Source of the DNA: an uncultured Methanobrevibacter sp.
GTDB lineage: Archaea > Methanobacteriota > Methanobacteria > Methanobacteriales > Methanobacteriaceae
Direction: 5' to 3'
Length of the DNA: 22,393 nucleotides
Assembly: GCA_902783085.1 (NCBI GenBank)
Contig: CACZPT010000185.1
Location: forward strand, 1-22,393
Position 1 is the first letter of the stretch, and the number at the start of each line of letters is the position of its first letter. This document shows positions 1 to 7,043 of the stretch, piece by piece. The notes beneath the pieces are model-generated. The model made no database searches and was not told the origin of the DNA. It saw only the letters and a list, made by a program, of their open reading frames with translations. Both the position numbers and the translations under genes were made by a program.

Positions 1-1
1 G

Positions 2-64
2 GTTCATATCATTGATGTGAGAAAATTTTTTAAAAAAGGAGAAATGAAAAATGTTCAAAATTAA
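2..64 (+). CDS. possible 3' end of an upstream gene (partial)
   Basis: One frame is open from the left edge and ends with TAA at 62-64, giving a lysine-rich tail of 20 residues (ending EMKNVQN). T-rich tracts follow at about 124-140, as expected for an archaeal terminator. In DNA this AT-rich a 20-codon open stretch can arise by chance and no family can be named, so this is only a possible gene end cut off by the window edge. Confidence 0.2.
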   Translation, partial: VHIIDVRKFFKKGEMKNVQN

Positions 65-121
65 ATAATTTCTGCCAACACTCTATTTTTGGGTGGTTTA
101 TTCCCCATATTCTAAGTTTAT

Positions 122-142
122 GTTATTTTTTTATTTTTTTCA
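122..142 (+). terminator. T-rich tract, possible terminator of the upstream unit
   Basis: Two runs of seven T residues lie close together here, separated by one A. Archaeal transcription commonly ends at such T runs. The tract precedes the putative ehb promoter, so it would separate the operon from whatever lies to the left. Confidence 0.3.
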
Positions 143-160
143 TATTGATTTTATCAAAAG

Positions 161-202
161 CATACATTTATAATAAATAATCATGATAAATATTAATGTA
201 TG
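161..202. promoter_or_regulatory. inverted repeat upstream of the ehb operon, candidate operator
   Basis: CATACATT at 161-168 is repeated in exact inverted form as AATGTATG at 195-202, with a 26-bp AT-rich spacer that contains the small palindrome ATCATGAT (180-187). The element ends one base before the best TATA-like sequence (203-210). Sites just upstream of TATA/BRE in archaea often bind activators or repressors. The symmetry is seen directly; a regulatory role is inferred. Confidence 0.35.
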
Positions 203-210
203 TTTATATG
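203..210 (+). promoter_or_regulatory. putative TATA box of the ehb operon
   Basis: TTTATATG resembles the methanogen box A consensus TTTATATA. Transcription would begin about 25 bases downstream, near 230, leaving a leader of about 25 bases before ehbA. A GGAG at 243-246 supplies the ribosome binding site. A second TATA-like sequence, TTTATAATA at about 167-175, is an alternative. Confidence 0.4.
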
Positions 211-254
211 GTCATTGTTTTGACTTTTAATTAAAATGAAATGGAGCTTATTTA

Positions 255-569
255 ATGTTTTTGACAAGAATTGGTTATGGAATTATTTATTTCTTAGACT
301 TAATTTATCAAATTATTAAATCAACTGTTGATGTTGTGTTTAATAGGGTTATGAGAAGAAATATTGATCCTGTAGTTATTGATGTTGAAACAGTTTTGGA
401 GAGACCTGTTTCACAAACCATTTTGGCAAATAGTATTTCTTTAACTCCAGGAACTTTATCTGTTGATTTAGATTCTGAAAATAAAATTATTAAAGTGGCT
501 GCTATTTCTCCAAGAAAAAAAGAGGATATAATTCCTTTTGAACCATATATAAAGAAGATGTTAGAGTAG
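255..569 (+). CDS. ehbA: energy-converting hydrogenase B subunit A (MnhE-like)
   Basis: This 104-residue protein is the first gene of the 17-gene ehb operon. It has a hydrophobic N-terminal segment (about residues 5-30) and then a soluble domain with the pattern SISLTPGTLSVD (about 81-92 in the family sense, here near residues 61-72), which is typical of MnhE/MrpE proteins of Mrp cation/proton antiporters. In Ehb these small Mrp-like subunits are thought to form part of the ion-translocating membrane arm. The ATG is preceded by GGAG at 243-246. Identification rests on the MnhE-like motif and on its first place in a fully recognisable ehb gene order. Confidence 0.85.
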   Translation: MFLTRIGYGIIYFLDLIYQIIKSTVDVVFNRVMRRNIDPVVIDVETVLERPVSQTILANSISLTPGTLSVDLDSENKIIKVAAISPRKKEDIIPFEPYIKKMLE

Positions 570-614
570 ATTTTAATTACACTTCTTTTATTTATTTAAT
601 CGAGTGGGATAGTA

Positions 615-878
615 ATGGACATATTGATTATTTCAAAATATATTTTGATTATTGCATTCATTATAATAATGGTTGCGGCTCTAAGAGCAAGTGCTTATAG
701 AACTACTTCAATGGGATTGCTTGGGAGTTCTGTTGTAGTTGTAGCTTTTGCTGTAGCTTTACTTGCTTTTGGAGATTTGTACAATCTCACATTTTATAAG
801 GATATATCATTAGCTTTAATATTCTTTGGATTTGTAGGTACAGTTGCTTTTGTTGTTGTTATGGGGGGAGATAAATGA
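615..878 (+). CDS. ehbB: energy-converting hydrogenase B subunit B (MnhF-like)
   Basis: This is an 87-residue, almost entirely hydrophobic protein with about three membrane segments (roughly residues 5-27, 34-53 and 61-83). Size and the pattern RASAYRTTSMGLLGSS followed by a hydrophobic helix resemble MnhF/MrpF. It follows ehbA by 45 bases and overlaps ehbC by four bases (ATGA), which implies translational coupling. Its upstream GTGGGAT is only a moderate ribosome binding site. It is a likely small subunit of the Ehb membrane arm; the assignment depends largely on gene order. Confidence 0.8.
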   Translation: MDILIISKYILIIAFIIIMVAALRASAYRTTSMGLLGSSVVVVAFAVALLAFGDLYNLTFYKDISLALIFFGFVGTVAFVVVMGGDK

Positions 879-1306
879 TAATTGTTGAGTATATCCAATC
901 AATCTTCCTACTAATTGCAGCATTTTTAGCAATTGTGGCTGCTGTTGGTCTAGTAAGTCTTTCTGAAAATATGAAAAATGTGGTTTATGCCAGAATTCAT
1001 ATTATTGGTATTTTTGATGTTGCATGTATTCTTGCAATGATTGGTCTTGGTCAGTTTTTACTTGCTGGAATATACTTCATTATAGCACCATTCACAGCAC
1101 ATGCGATAGCTAATGGATTTTATAAAAGTGAAGATTTTGAGAATAATAGTAGTTTAAACGTTGTTAGCGATGAAGTTGATGATTCAAATCCGTTTATTCA
1201 TCATAAATCTAAAATTCAGGATTTGGAAAATAATGATTTTTCAGAAAAACTTAAAACGGATGATCGTTTTTCAATTTCAACTTTAGATATTATTGAGGAG
1301 GAGTAA
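875..1306 (+). CDS. ehbC: energy-converting hydrogenase B subunit C (MnhG-like)
   Basis: This 143-residue protein has three membrane helices in its first 90 or so residues, with an MnhG/MrpG-like loop (YARIHIIGIFDVACI). A hydrophilic, acidic tail of about 50 residues (about 93-143) extends beyond the usual MnhG core. A G-rich ribosome binding site lies at 863-870 inside the end of ehbB, and the start overlaps the ehbB stop as ATGA. The tail probably faces the cytoplasm, but its role is unknown. Assignment comes from the MnhG-like core and position in the operon. Confidence 0.8.
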   Translation: MIIVEYIQSIFLLIAAFLAIVAAVGLVSLSENMKNVVYARIHIIGIFDVACILAMIGLGQFLLAGIYFIIAPFTAHAIANGFYKSEDFENNSSLNVVSDEVDDSNPFIHHKSKIQDLENNDFSEKLKTDDRFSISTLDIIEEE

Positions 1307-1307
1307 G

Positions 1308-1541
1308 ATGTTAGAAATAATATTGATGATTATTATTGTTGTAAGTGCTATTCTTGCTCTTATTCAAAAAGATTTATTAAATGCAGCAATATTGACAGGA
1401 TTTTCTGGCGGAGCACTAGCTGTTTTGTTCCAAATTTTACTTGCTCCCGATGTAGCTTTAACTCAAGCTATTGTTGGTGCAGCTATTGTTCCAGTATTTA
1501 TTGCATTGACTGTTAAAAAAACTCAGAGGAGTGATGACTAA
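1308..1541 (+). CDS. ehbD: energy-converting hydrogenase B subunit D (DUF4040/MbhD-like)
   Basis: This 77-residue hydrophobic protein resembles the DUF4040 segment found in MrpA/MbhD subunits, with the pattern LAPDVALTQAIVGAAIVP in its second half. The start is taken at ATG 1308, directly after GAGGAGGAG (1295-1303). An in-frame TTG at 1293 lies upstream of that ribosome binding site and is unlikely. It begins one base after the ehbC stop, and its TAA shares one base with the ehbE start. It is predicted to be part of the ion-pumping membrane arm. Confidence 0.82.
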   Translation: MLEIILMIIIVVSAILALIQKDLLNAAILTGFSGGALAVLFQILLAPDVALTQAIVGAAIVPVFIALTVKKTQRSDD

Positions 1542-1921
1542 TGTCTCAATTGGCTGTATTATTTACATCTGTAGCTTTAGTTGTCATTGGTCTTTATGCG
1601 GCTATCTTTGTAGATAATATTATTAAAAAAATTATTGGTATTAGCTTTATTGAAGAAGGCGCAAATCTTTTCATTGTTGGAATTGGTTATAAATCCGGTG
1701 GTATTGTTCCAATTTTGGCTCCTAATATGGATGTAAGTTGGTTTACAGCAAATGCATCATATCCACTCCCATATGGATTAGTACTTACTAGTATTGTAAT
1801 TGGGGCTAGTACATTGGCTGTAATGCTTGCTCTGGTAATGGTTCTTTATAGAAGGTATGGAACTTTAAGTACTAAAGTAATGTTGGCAGACACATCAAAA
1901 CAGGAGGAATATGATGAATGA
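1541..1921 (+). CDS. ehbE: energy-converting hydrogenase B subunit E (MnhC/NuoK-like)
   Basis: This 126-residue protein has a membrane helix at about residues 5-27, a second hydrophobic stretch around the pattern FIEEGANLFIVGIG (residues 36-49), and a strong helix at about 78-103. The layout and the glutamate pair at 38-39 fit the MrpC/NuoK family, whose membrane glutamates take part in proton or sodium transfer. The start overlaps the ehbD stop by one base (TAATG). Its last codons carry the AGGAGG that serves ehbF. Confidence 0.83.
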   Translation: MSQLAVLFTSVALVVIGLYAAIFVDNIIKKIIGISFIEEGANLFIVGIGYKSGGIVPILAPNMDVSWFTANASYPLPYGLVLTSIVIGASTLAVMLALVMVLYRRYGTLSTKVMLADTSKQEEYDE

Positions 1922-3371
1922 ATTAATTCCTTTAATGGTTATTGTTCCTATGATAGCTGCTTTACTTTTAAGTGCATTTTCTAAATTTGATAAGGTTATT
2001 AAAGTATTGGCATTTGTTGTCGCATTTTGTTTACCAATTATTCCTTTAGTTTCAAACTATGGTTTACATTATTTTGGAGGTTATCAACCTGTATTGGAAC
2101 CTATAACAAATATGACTTATCATCCGGCCATTACATATTCATTTAACTTCATGCAGCAGATATTTATTGCAATTATTGGTCTTTTAACCTTTTTAGTTAT
2201 TTTTATTTACTTAACTAAATATAAAAAAGTCTCAGGTCCATATTTATTTTTAGTATTTATGGGTACTGCGGCCGTAACTGCATTAATCTTAACTGATGAT
2301 ATATTCAATATGTTTGTATTCTTTGAAATACTTGCGCTTGCCCAAGTGGGAATTGTAGCTGCTTCATCTATTGATTATAGTTATGAAATGGCTTTAAAAT
2401 ATATGATTCTGGGATCTATTGGAAGTCCAATAATGCTTTTAGGAATTGGATTTTTACTTGCATTAACAGGTAGTGTAAATATTACTGATATTGTTTTAGC
2501 TATCCGTAGTGGTATTGTAAACTTTAAATCTCCAGTATTTTTAATTTCACTTGGTTTAATATTCTTTGGTTGGTTATATGCTTCTGGTTTACCACCATTC
2601 CACACAATAAAATCTGGAATTTACAGTAAAGCAGAACCTCATGGTGCAGCTTTACTCCAATCATTCACTGTTATTTCCATGATTTCAATTGTTTTAATCC
2701 TGTTTAGAGTATATTCAGTATTGCCAATATTTGAAGTTCTAATTGTGCTGTTTTCAGTTCTTGCAATGATACTTGGTGTTTCACTTGCTTTAACTCAAAC
2801 GGACTTTAGACGTATGATTGGATTTTTAGCTGTTGGTGAACTGGGCTTCATTGGTTTGGGTATTGGTCTTGGAACTCAGTTTTCTATAACTGCTGGTCTT
2901 TTCCAAGCTTTAAATGAAATTGTTATTACTGCATTATTATTCATAGGCTTTGGGGCTATTGTAAATGCAACTAATGAAGTTGACACCCGTAAATTGGGTG
3001 GACTTTTAGCATATCATCCTAAGGTTAGTATCATGCTTTTAATTGGGGGTTTGGCTATGGCTGGTGTACCTCCATTAAGTGGTTTCCAGTCTAAATTAAT
3101 GCTTGTTCAAGCTTCTCTAAGTTGTGGATACCCAGAATTGTCCATTTTAGCTATTATGGTCAGTATTGCTACTTTTGTAGTATTTGTAAAAACATTCTAC
3201 TCTATGTTTTTAAGGCCTAAGCCACACGACTTAGATGTTGTAACAAAAGATGTCCCAAGAGCAATGATATTTGCAATGGCTGTATTGTTGATTATTGTTA
3301 TTGCATTTGGTTTATTCCCTGATGTTGTTACTAATGGAATTTCACAGTATGTTGGAGGTATGATACATTGA
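1914..3371 (+). CDS. ehbF: energy-converting hydrogenase B subunit F (MrpD/NuoN-like antiporter subunit)
   Basis: This protein of about 485 residues has around 14 membrane helices. It shows the marks of complex I antiporter-like subunits: a conserved glutamate in FFEILALAQ (near residue 138), and a broken-helix region with GLPPFHTIKSGIYSKAEPHG (near 226-243) holding the key lysines and histidines. It should carry the ion-translocating channel of Ehb. AGGAGG at 1902-1907 is six bases from ATG 1914 and only three from ATG 1911, so 1914 is preferred. It overlaps the ends of ehbE and ehbG. Confidence 0.92.
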   Translation: MNELIPLMVIVPMIAALLLSAFSKFDKVIKVLAFVVAFCLPIIPLVSNYGLHYFGGYQPVLEPITNMTYHPAITYSFNFMQQIFIAIIGLLTFLVIFIYLTKYKKVSGPYLFLVFMGTAAVTALILTDDIFNMFVFFEILALAQVGIVAASSIDYSYEMALKYMILGSIGSPIMLLGIGFLLALTGSVNITDIVLAIRSGIVNFKSPVFLISLGLIFFGWLYASGLPPFHTIKSGIYSKAEPHGAALLQSFTVISMISIVLILFRVYSVLPIFEVLIVLFSVLAMILGVSLALTQTDFRRMIGFLAVGELGFIGLGIGLGTQFSITAGLFQALNEIVITALLFIGFGAIVNATNEVDTRKLGGLLAYHPKVSIMLLIGGLAMAGVPPLSGFQSKLMLVQASLSCGYPELSILAIMVSIATFVVFVKTFYSMFLRPKPHDLDVVTKDVPRAMIFAMAVLLIIVIAFGLFPDVVTNGISQYVGGMIH

Positions 3372-3703
3372 AACTCTATGATCAAATTTTTAATGTTGTA
3401 AAGACCTTTAAAAAATTGTTCTCTCCAGGTCCAGTTACAAATGCTGATGTTTCAGGAAGTATTACTTCTGAAATATTTTTAATTGTTTCATTGTTAATGT
3501 CAGCATTATTACTTAGGCATTTAAGTATTTTACTTACAGGTTTAGTTTTATTAATACTTGCTGTTGTTTTAATTACAAATATACCTCTTATTCCTAAATT
3601 TAAGATAGAACAGGAAGATTCGCTTGAAAAAATGTTATTTTATGCGATTGTGACTTTAGGTATTATTGTTGCATTTATGTATTGGGGTGGTAATTTTGTC
3701 TGA
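3368..3703 (+). CDS. ehbG: energy-converting hydrogenase B subunit G, TTG start
   Basis: This 111-residue membrane protein has a short basic and hydrophilic N-terminus (to about residue 35) followed by three hydrophobic helices. No in-frame ATG exists near the start. TTG at 3368 overlaps the ehbF stop (TTGA) and lies eight bases after GGAGGT (3354-3359), which makes it the natural initiation codon. I see no strong family motif, so the name comes from its place between ehbF and the MbhE-like ehbH. It is expected to belong to the membrane arm. Confidence 0.75.
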   Translation: MKLYDQIFNVVKTFKKLFSPGPVTNADVSGSITSEIFLIVSLLMSALLLRHLSILLTGLVLLILAVVLITNIPLIPKFKIEQEDSLEKMLFYAIVTLGIIVAFMYWGGNFV

Positions 3704-3971
3704 TACTATTAGAAATTTATTTGCTGCCGTAATAACAGGTATATTTTCAGTTACATTGGCTGATGCGGTATTTCACTTAAGTCATGTTATAAATCCTGGA
3801 GTAAGTTATATTTATAACAATATTGGAACTCAAATAGCGCCGAATATGGTAACTGCGGTTATTTTTGATTTTAGGGGTTATGATACTTTAGGTGAATCAA
3901 TTATATTATTAACTGCAGGTTTGGTTGTTTTACTTGTATTTGGTAGAGGAAGATTAGGAGGTAAACCATGA
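3696..3971 (+). CDS. ehbH: energy-converting hydrogenase B subunit H (MbhE-like), TTG start
   Basis: This protein of about 91 residues carries the pattern VTAVIFDFRGYDTLGE (residues 52-67), the hallmark of MbhE and of the C-terminal part of MrpA, between two membrane helices. The favoured start is TTG 3696, five bases after GGGGTGG (3684-3690) and overlapping the ehbG end by eight bases. An in-frame TTG at 3666 would add ten residues. It overlaps ehbI as ATGA. It is probably a small subunit of the Ehb ion-translocating module. Confidence 0.82.
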   Translation: MSDTIRNLFAAVITGIFSVTLADAVFHLSHVINPGVSYIYNNIGTQIAPNMVTAVIFDFRGYDTLGESIILLTAGLVVLLVFGRGRLGGKP

Positions 3972-4438
3972 GTCAAATTCTTAAATTAATAGCACTACCT
4001 ATTTCAATAATTTTAATGTGTATGGGTGTTATGACTATTTTAGGTGGTCATATTACTCCTGGAGGAGGTTTCCAAGGTGGTGCAATGATTGCATCAGGTG
4101 TTATTTTATCTATCCTTGTTTATGGCATTGGTAATTCTCCTTTAGAATTTTCTCACACATATATTGAAGTATTAGAATCTGTTGGTGCTTTAGGTTATAT
4201 TGTTTTAGGTTTAGTTGGTCTTTTTGCAGGAGGATTTTTCTTATATAATGTTGGTACAGATTTAAATAATGTTGTTCCGGCATTTATTCAAACTATTTTC
4301 CATTATCCGGATGTTTCTAATGCAGGTATTATCCCATATTTAAATATTTTTGTTGGATTGAAAGTATTTGTAGGATTGTCTGCAATTATCATTGCATTTG
4401 CGGGTTTTAAAAAATTAACTGAGGAGGATGTGGATTAA
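3968..4438 (+). CDS. ehbI: energy-converting hydrogenase B subunit I (MnhB-like)
   Basis: This 156-residue protein with four membrane helices has the motif GGHITPGGGFQGGAM (residues 26-40), which is diagnostic for MnhB/MrpB. Helices lie near residues 8-27, 38-55, 70-90 and 130-148. It would be part of the antiporter-like arm that links ion flow to hydrogen oxidation. The start overlaps the ehbH stop as ATGA, and ehbJ begins on the base after its stop. Confidence 0.88.
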   Translation: MSQILKLIALPISIILMCMGVMTILGGHITPGGGFQGGAMIASGVILSILVYGIGNSPLEFSHTYIEVLESVGALGYIVLGLVGLFAGGFFLYNVGTDLNNVVPAFIQTIFHYPDVSNAGIIPYLNIFVGLKVFVGLSAIIIAFAGFKKLTEEDVD

Positions 4439-4687
4439 ATGATATCTTATGGACCTATTATATTTGGTTTAATCTTTGGCTTAATATTGGGTACACAGAT
4501 TAAAACGAATTATATTAAAGATACAAAGTTTACCAGATCTTCTTATGTAATTATTACAATAGTAGCTATACTGATGGCTTCACTAGGTGAATTTCCATTT
4601 TACACTCGTTTGCCACTATCTAGTGCATTGGTATCTGCTTTTGTTGGCATTATGTTGTCTAAATTTATATTTGCAAGGAGTAATTAA
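4439..4687 (+). CDS. ehbJ: energy-converting hydrogenase B subunit J
   Basis: This is a small membrane protein of 82 residues with about three helices (near residues 3-19, 35-51 and 58-78). GAGGAGG at 4421-4427 within the end of ehbI, about eleven bases before the ATG, is its ribosome binding site. It has no catalytic motif that I can see, and the name comes from its place before the polyferredoxin gene ehbK. Its last codons carry the start of the strong AAGGAGGTG that serves ehbK. Confidence 0.75.
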   Translation: MISYGPIIFGLIFGLILGTQIKTNYIKDTKFTRSSYVIITIVAILMASLGEFPFYTRLPLSSALVSAFVGIMLSKFIFARSN

Positions 4688-4699
4688 GGAGGTGTTGTT

Positions 4700-6097
4700 A
4701 TGTTTTTATCGACTAATACATGTGATGGAAAAGGAGAATGTATTAAACACTGTCCTACAAAAGCAATTCGCTTAATTAATGGTAAAGCTTTTAGTTGTCT
4801 TACTTGTGGAATTTGTTATCAAAACTGTCCAAATGGTGCAATTTTTATAAATAGCTATGGAGGATATGTTATAGACAGAGCTAAATGCAATGGTTGTGGA
4901 ATATGTATGTACAACTGCCCTACAAACAATATCCATATTGATGACGGAATTGTTTACGGAATCTGTTCACGTTGTGGAGTTTGTAGTGAAGTATGTCCTT
5001 CAAGAATTGATGGAAGTGAACTAACAAAAGAAAGACAAATTAATTTCATTGAATCAATGAAAATATTGCTTCCGGATTATGATAATATTCCTCGCAAATC
5101 AAATAAAATTAATGAGGTTTCAAGAGGATTTTTCACAACAGATTTAGATAAATGTATTTTATGTGGAAGATGTTCACAGTATTGTCCTACAAGTGCGATT
5201 AAAGTCACTTTAGATAGGGATGAAGGAATCTGTAGTGGATGTAGAATTTGTGCAGATGTTTGTCCAAATGATTCAATTAATAAAAATCAAATTATTAATA
5301 AATCCACATGTACACTCTGTTTAAATTGTATGAAAGCCTGCCCTCATAATGCAATTTCTCTAGAAGACTTTGAACTAACAGTTAATAAATTAAATCAAAA
5401 ACCTGCTGGTTCAATCGTATCTTGTCTTAATTGTGGTTTATGTGCGGATTTATGTGAAAATGAATCTTTACAAAGTATTGATAATAAATTAAGATATGAT
5501 CCAACTAAAGATATTGATAATAATCATGATGTAACTATTGCTAAATGTCCAGTTTCTTCATTACACATTGATGGGGAAATGTTTGTTTATGATGAATTTA
5601 ATGATGATGAATTTAATACCTTGGCAGGATTCTGTGTAAGTTGTGGAAATTGTGTTAGAGTTTGTGATGTTAATGCAAGAGTATACAAAGTTGCTACATG
5701 GGATGGAAGTATTGGTGATGATTGTATTTCATGTGGAATATGTGCTGAAGTATGTCCAAAAGATGCAATTACATTATATCGGGGTACAATATCTGTTGAT
5801 TTAGAAAAATGTATCTTTTGTGAGAATTGTGGAACTCATTGTCCTGTCGGGGCAATTCCTAAAAATACAATGTATAAAGCCGAAATTAAGGATGGATTCA
5901 CTTTAATAGATCAAAAATTATGTATGCATTGTGGTTTATGTCACAAAGTATGTCCATATGAGGCAATTGATGAATTTAATGGTAATTATATAGTTGATGA
6001 AGAGAAATGTACACATTGTGGGGCTTGTAAGAATAGCTGTCCTGCAAATGCATTTATCTTCGAGAGAACTTTTAAAGATTCAACAGAGGGTATTTAG
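4700..6097 (+). CDS. ehbK: energy-converting hydrogenase B polyferredoxin subunit K
   Basis: This soluble 465-residue protein has 13 four-cysteine motifs. Twelve are CxxCxxCxxxC, starting at cysteines 33, 63, 89, 152, 178, 204, 242, 312, 342, 371, 408 and 437; most are followed by proline, but those at 242 and 312 end in CE and CD. The first, C8-x5-C14-x3-C18, is a variant. Each can hold a [4Fe-4S] cluster, so the protein should pass electrons between the hydrogenase core and ferredoxin partners. An isolated Cys-Pro at 283-284 may mark a lost motif. AAGGAGGTG (4686-4694) is a near-perfect ribosome binding site for ATG 4700. Confidence 0.93.
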   Translation: MFLSTNTCDGKGECIKHCPTKAIRLINGKAFSCLTCGICYQNCPNGAIFINSYGGYVIDRAKCNGCGICMYNCPTNNIHIDDGIVYGICSRCGVCSEVCPSRIDGSELTKERQINFIESMKILLPDYDNIPRKSNKINEVSRGFFTTDLDKCILCGRCSQYCPTSAIKVTLDRDEGICSGCRICADVCPNDSINKNQIINKSTCTLCLNCMKACPHNAISLEDFELTVNKLNQKPAGSIVSCLNCGLCADLCENESLQSIDNKLRYDPTKDIDNNHDVTIAKCPVSSLHIDGEMFVYDEFNDDEFNTLAGFCVSCGNCVRVCDVNARVYKVATWDGSIGDDCISCGICAEVCPKDAITLYRGTISVDLEKCIFCENCGTHCPVGAIPKNTMYKAEIKDGFTLIDQKLCMHCGLCHKVCPYEAIDEFNGNYIVDEEKCTHCGACKNSCPANAFIFERTFKDSTEGI

Positions 6098-6589
6098 ATG
6101 AGGAGTATGCTACGTGTCGTTTTAGAAGGAGCTTTTACCAACTTTAAAAGAATCTTTTTCGCTGCTGATAGAGTAACAGATATGGAATTAAGACGTCAGA
6201 TTTCTACTCTTTCAGTTGAAGTTGATGATAGAGTAGATGAATCTGCATGTATTGGATGTGCAGGTTGTGCTAATGTTTGTCCGACTAATGCTATTGAGAT
6301 GAAAAATTTAACTGCACCTGTTAAAATAACGGAAGATTGGGTTAAAAATCAAGTACCTGAAATTAATCTTGAAAAATGTATCGTTTGTTATTATTGTCAT
6401 GATTTCTGCCCAATATTTTCACTTTATGGGCAAAAAGGAACAATTCATCCAAGTTGTGTTGGTGATCAAGAAGTTAATGTTAATGAACTTATTAATCAGC
6501 CGTTTAAAATATCAGAAGATAAGCTTAAAGTTATTTCCACATATCTTTCAGATCAAACTGTGTTAAAAAATAGAGGGGATGGTGAATAA
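6098..6589 (+). CDS. ehbL: energy-converting hydrogenase B ferredoxin subunit L
   Basis: This 163-residue protein has two [4Fe-4S] motifs, CIGCAGCANVCP (cysteines 51, 54, 57, 61) and CIVCYYCHDFCP (94, 97, 100, 104). This matches NuoI/EchF-type subunits that link the hydrogenase small subunit to outside ferredoxin. Both ends outside the motifs are variable. ATG 6098 directly follows the ehbK stop and has GAGGG seven bases upstream. ATG 6107 is possible but would place AGGAG too close. Its stop overlaps the ehbM start (TAATG). Confidence 0.9.
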   Translation: MRSMLRVVLEGAFTNFKRIFFAADRVTDMELRRQISTLSVEVDDRVDESACIGCAGCANVCPTNAIEMKNLTAPVKITEDWVKNQVPEINLEKCIVCYYCHDFCPIFSLYGQKGTIHPSCVGDQEVNVNELINQPFKISEDKLKVISTYLSDQTVLKNRGDGE

Positions 6590-7035
6590 TGGGTATCAAA
6601 TCATTTTCAAGAGCAAGAGCGATTCACATTATGCTAGTTTATACTGGTGGATGTAATGGTTGTGATATTGAAATTGTAAATGCTGTATTATCCCCAAGAT
6701 TTGATGCTGAACAGTATAAGGTTTTCTTAACTTGGAATCCTCGTGAAGCTGATGTTTTAGTTGTAACCGGACCGGTTACACATTTAAATAGAAAACCTCT
6801 AGAAGCAATTTATGAAGCTATTCCTGAGCCAAAATTAGTTGTGGCGGCTGGAAGTTGTGCATTAATGGGTGGAGTTTATAAAAATATTCATGGTGATATT
6901 CCATCTGAAGAAATTGAAGGGCCGGTTGAAAATGTTATTCCTGTAGCTGCGAAAGTTCCAGGGTGTGCGGTAAGACCTCAAGATGTTTTAGCAGGGGTTG
7001 TTTCATTATTACCAACTTTATTAAATGCGGATTAG
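6589..7035 (+). CDS. ehbM: energy-converting [NiFe]-hydrogenase B small subunit M
   Basis: This 148-residue protein belongs to the NuoB/EchC-like small subunits of group 4 [NiFe]-hydrogenases. Four cysteines fit the ligands of the proximal [4Fe-4S] cluster: C22 and C25 in GGCNGCDIE, C90 in AAGSCALMGG and C126 in VPGCAVRP. It would pass electrons from the Ni-Fe site in EhbN to the ferredoxin subunits. Its length is normal for the family. It starts on the last base of the ehbL stop codon. Confidence 0.95.
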   Translation: MGIKSFSRARAIHIMLVYTGGCNGCDIEIVNAVLSPRFDAEQYKVFLTWNPREADVLVVTGPVTHLNRKPLEAIYEAIPEPKLVVAAGSCALMGGVYKNIHGDIPSEEIEGPVENVIPVAAKVPGCAVRPQDVLAGVVSLLPTLLNAD

Positions 7036-7043
7036 GTGATTAA

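Noticed and set aside
2381..2605. Open frame on the - strand inside ehbF (also others inside ehbF, ehbO, ehbQ and the CBS genes)
   Set aside because: These lie opposite clearly coding genes, have no ribosome binding site or family motif, and are shadows of the real frame.
4587..4775. + strand frame across the ehbJ-ehbK junction
   Set aside because: It overlaps both genes in another frame, and ehbK has a near-perfect ribosome binding site for its own start.
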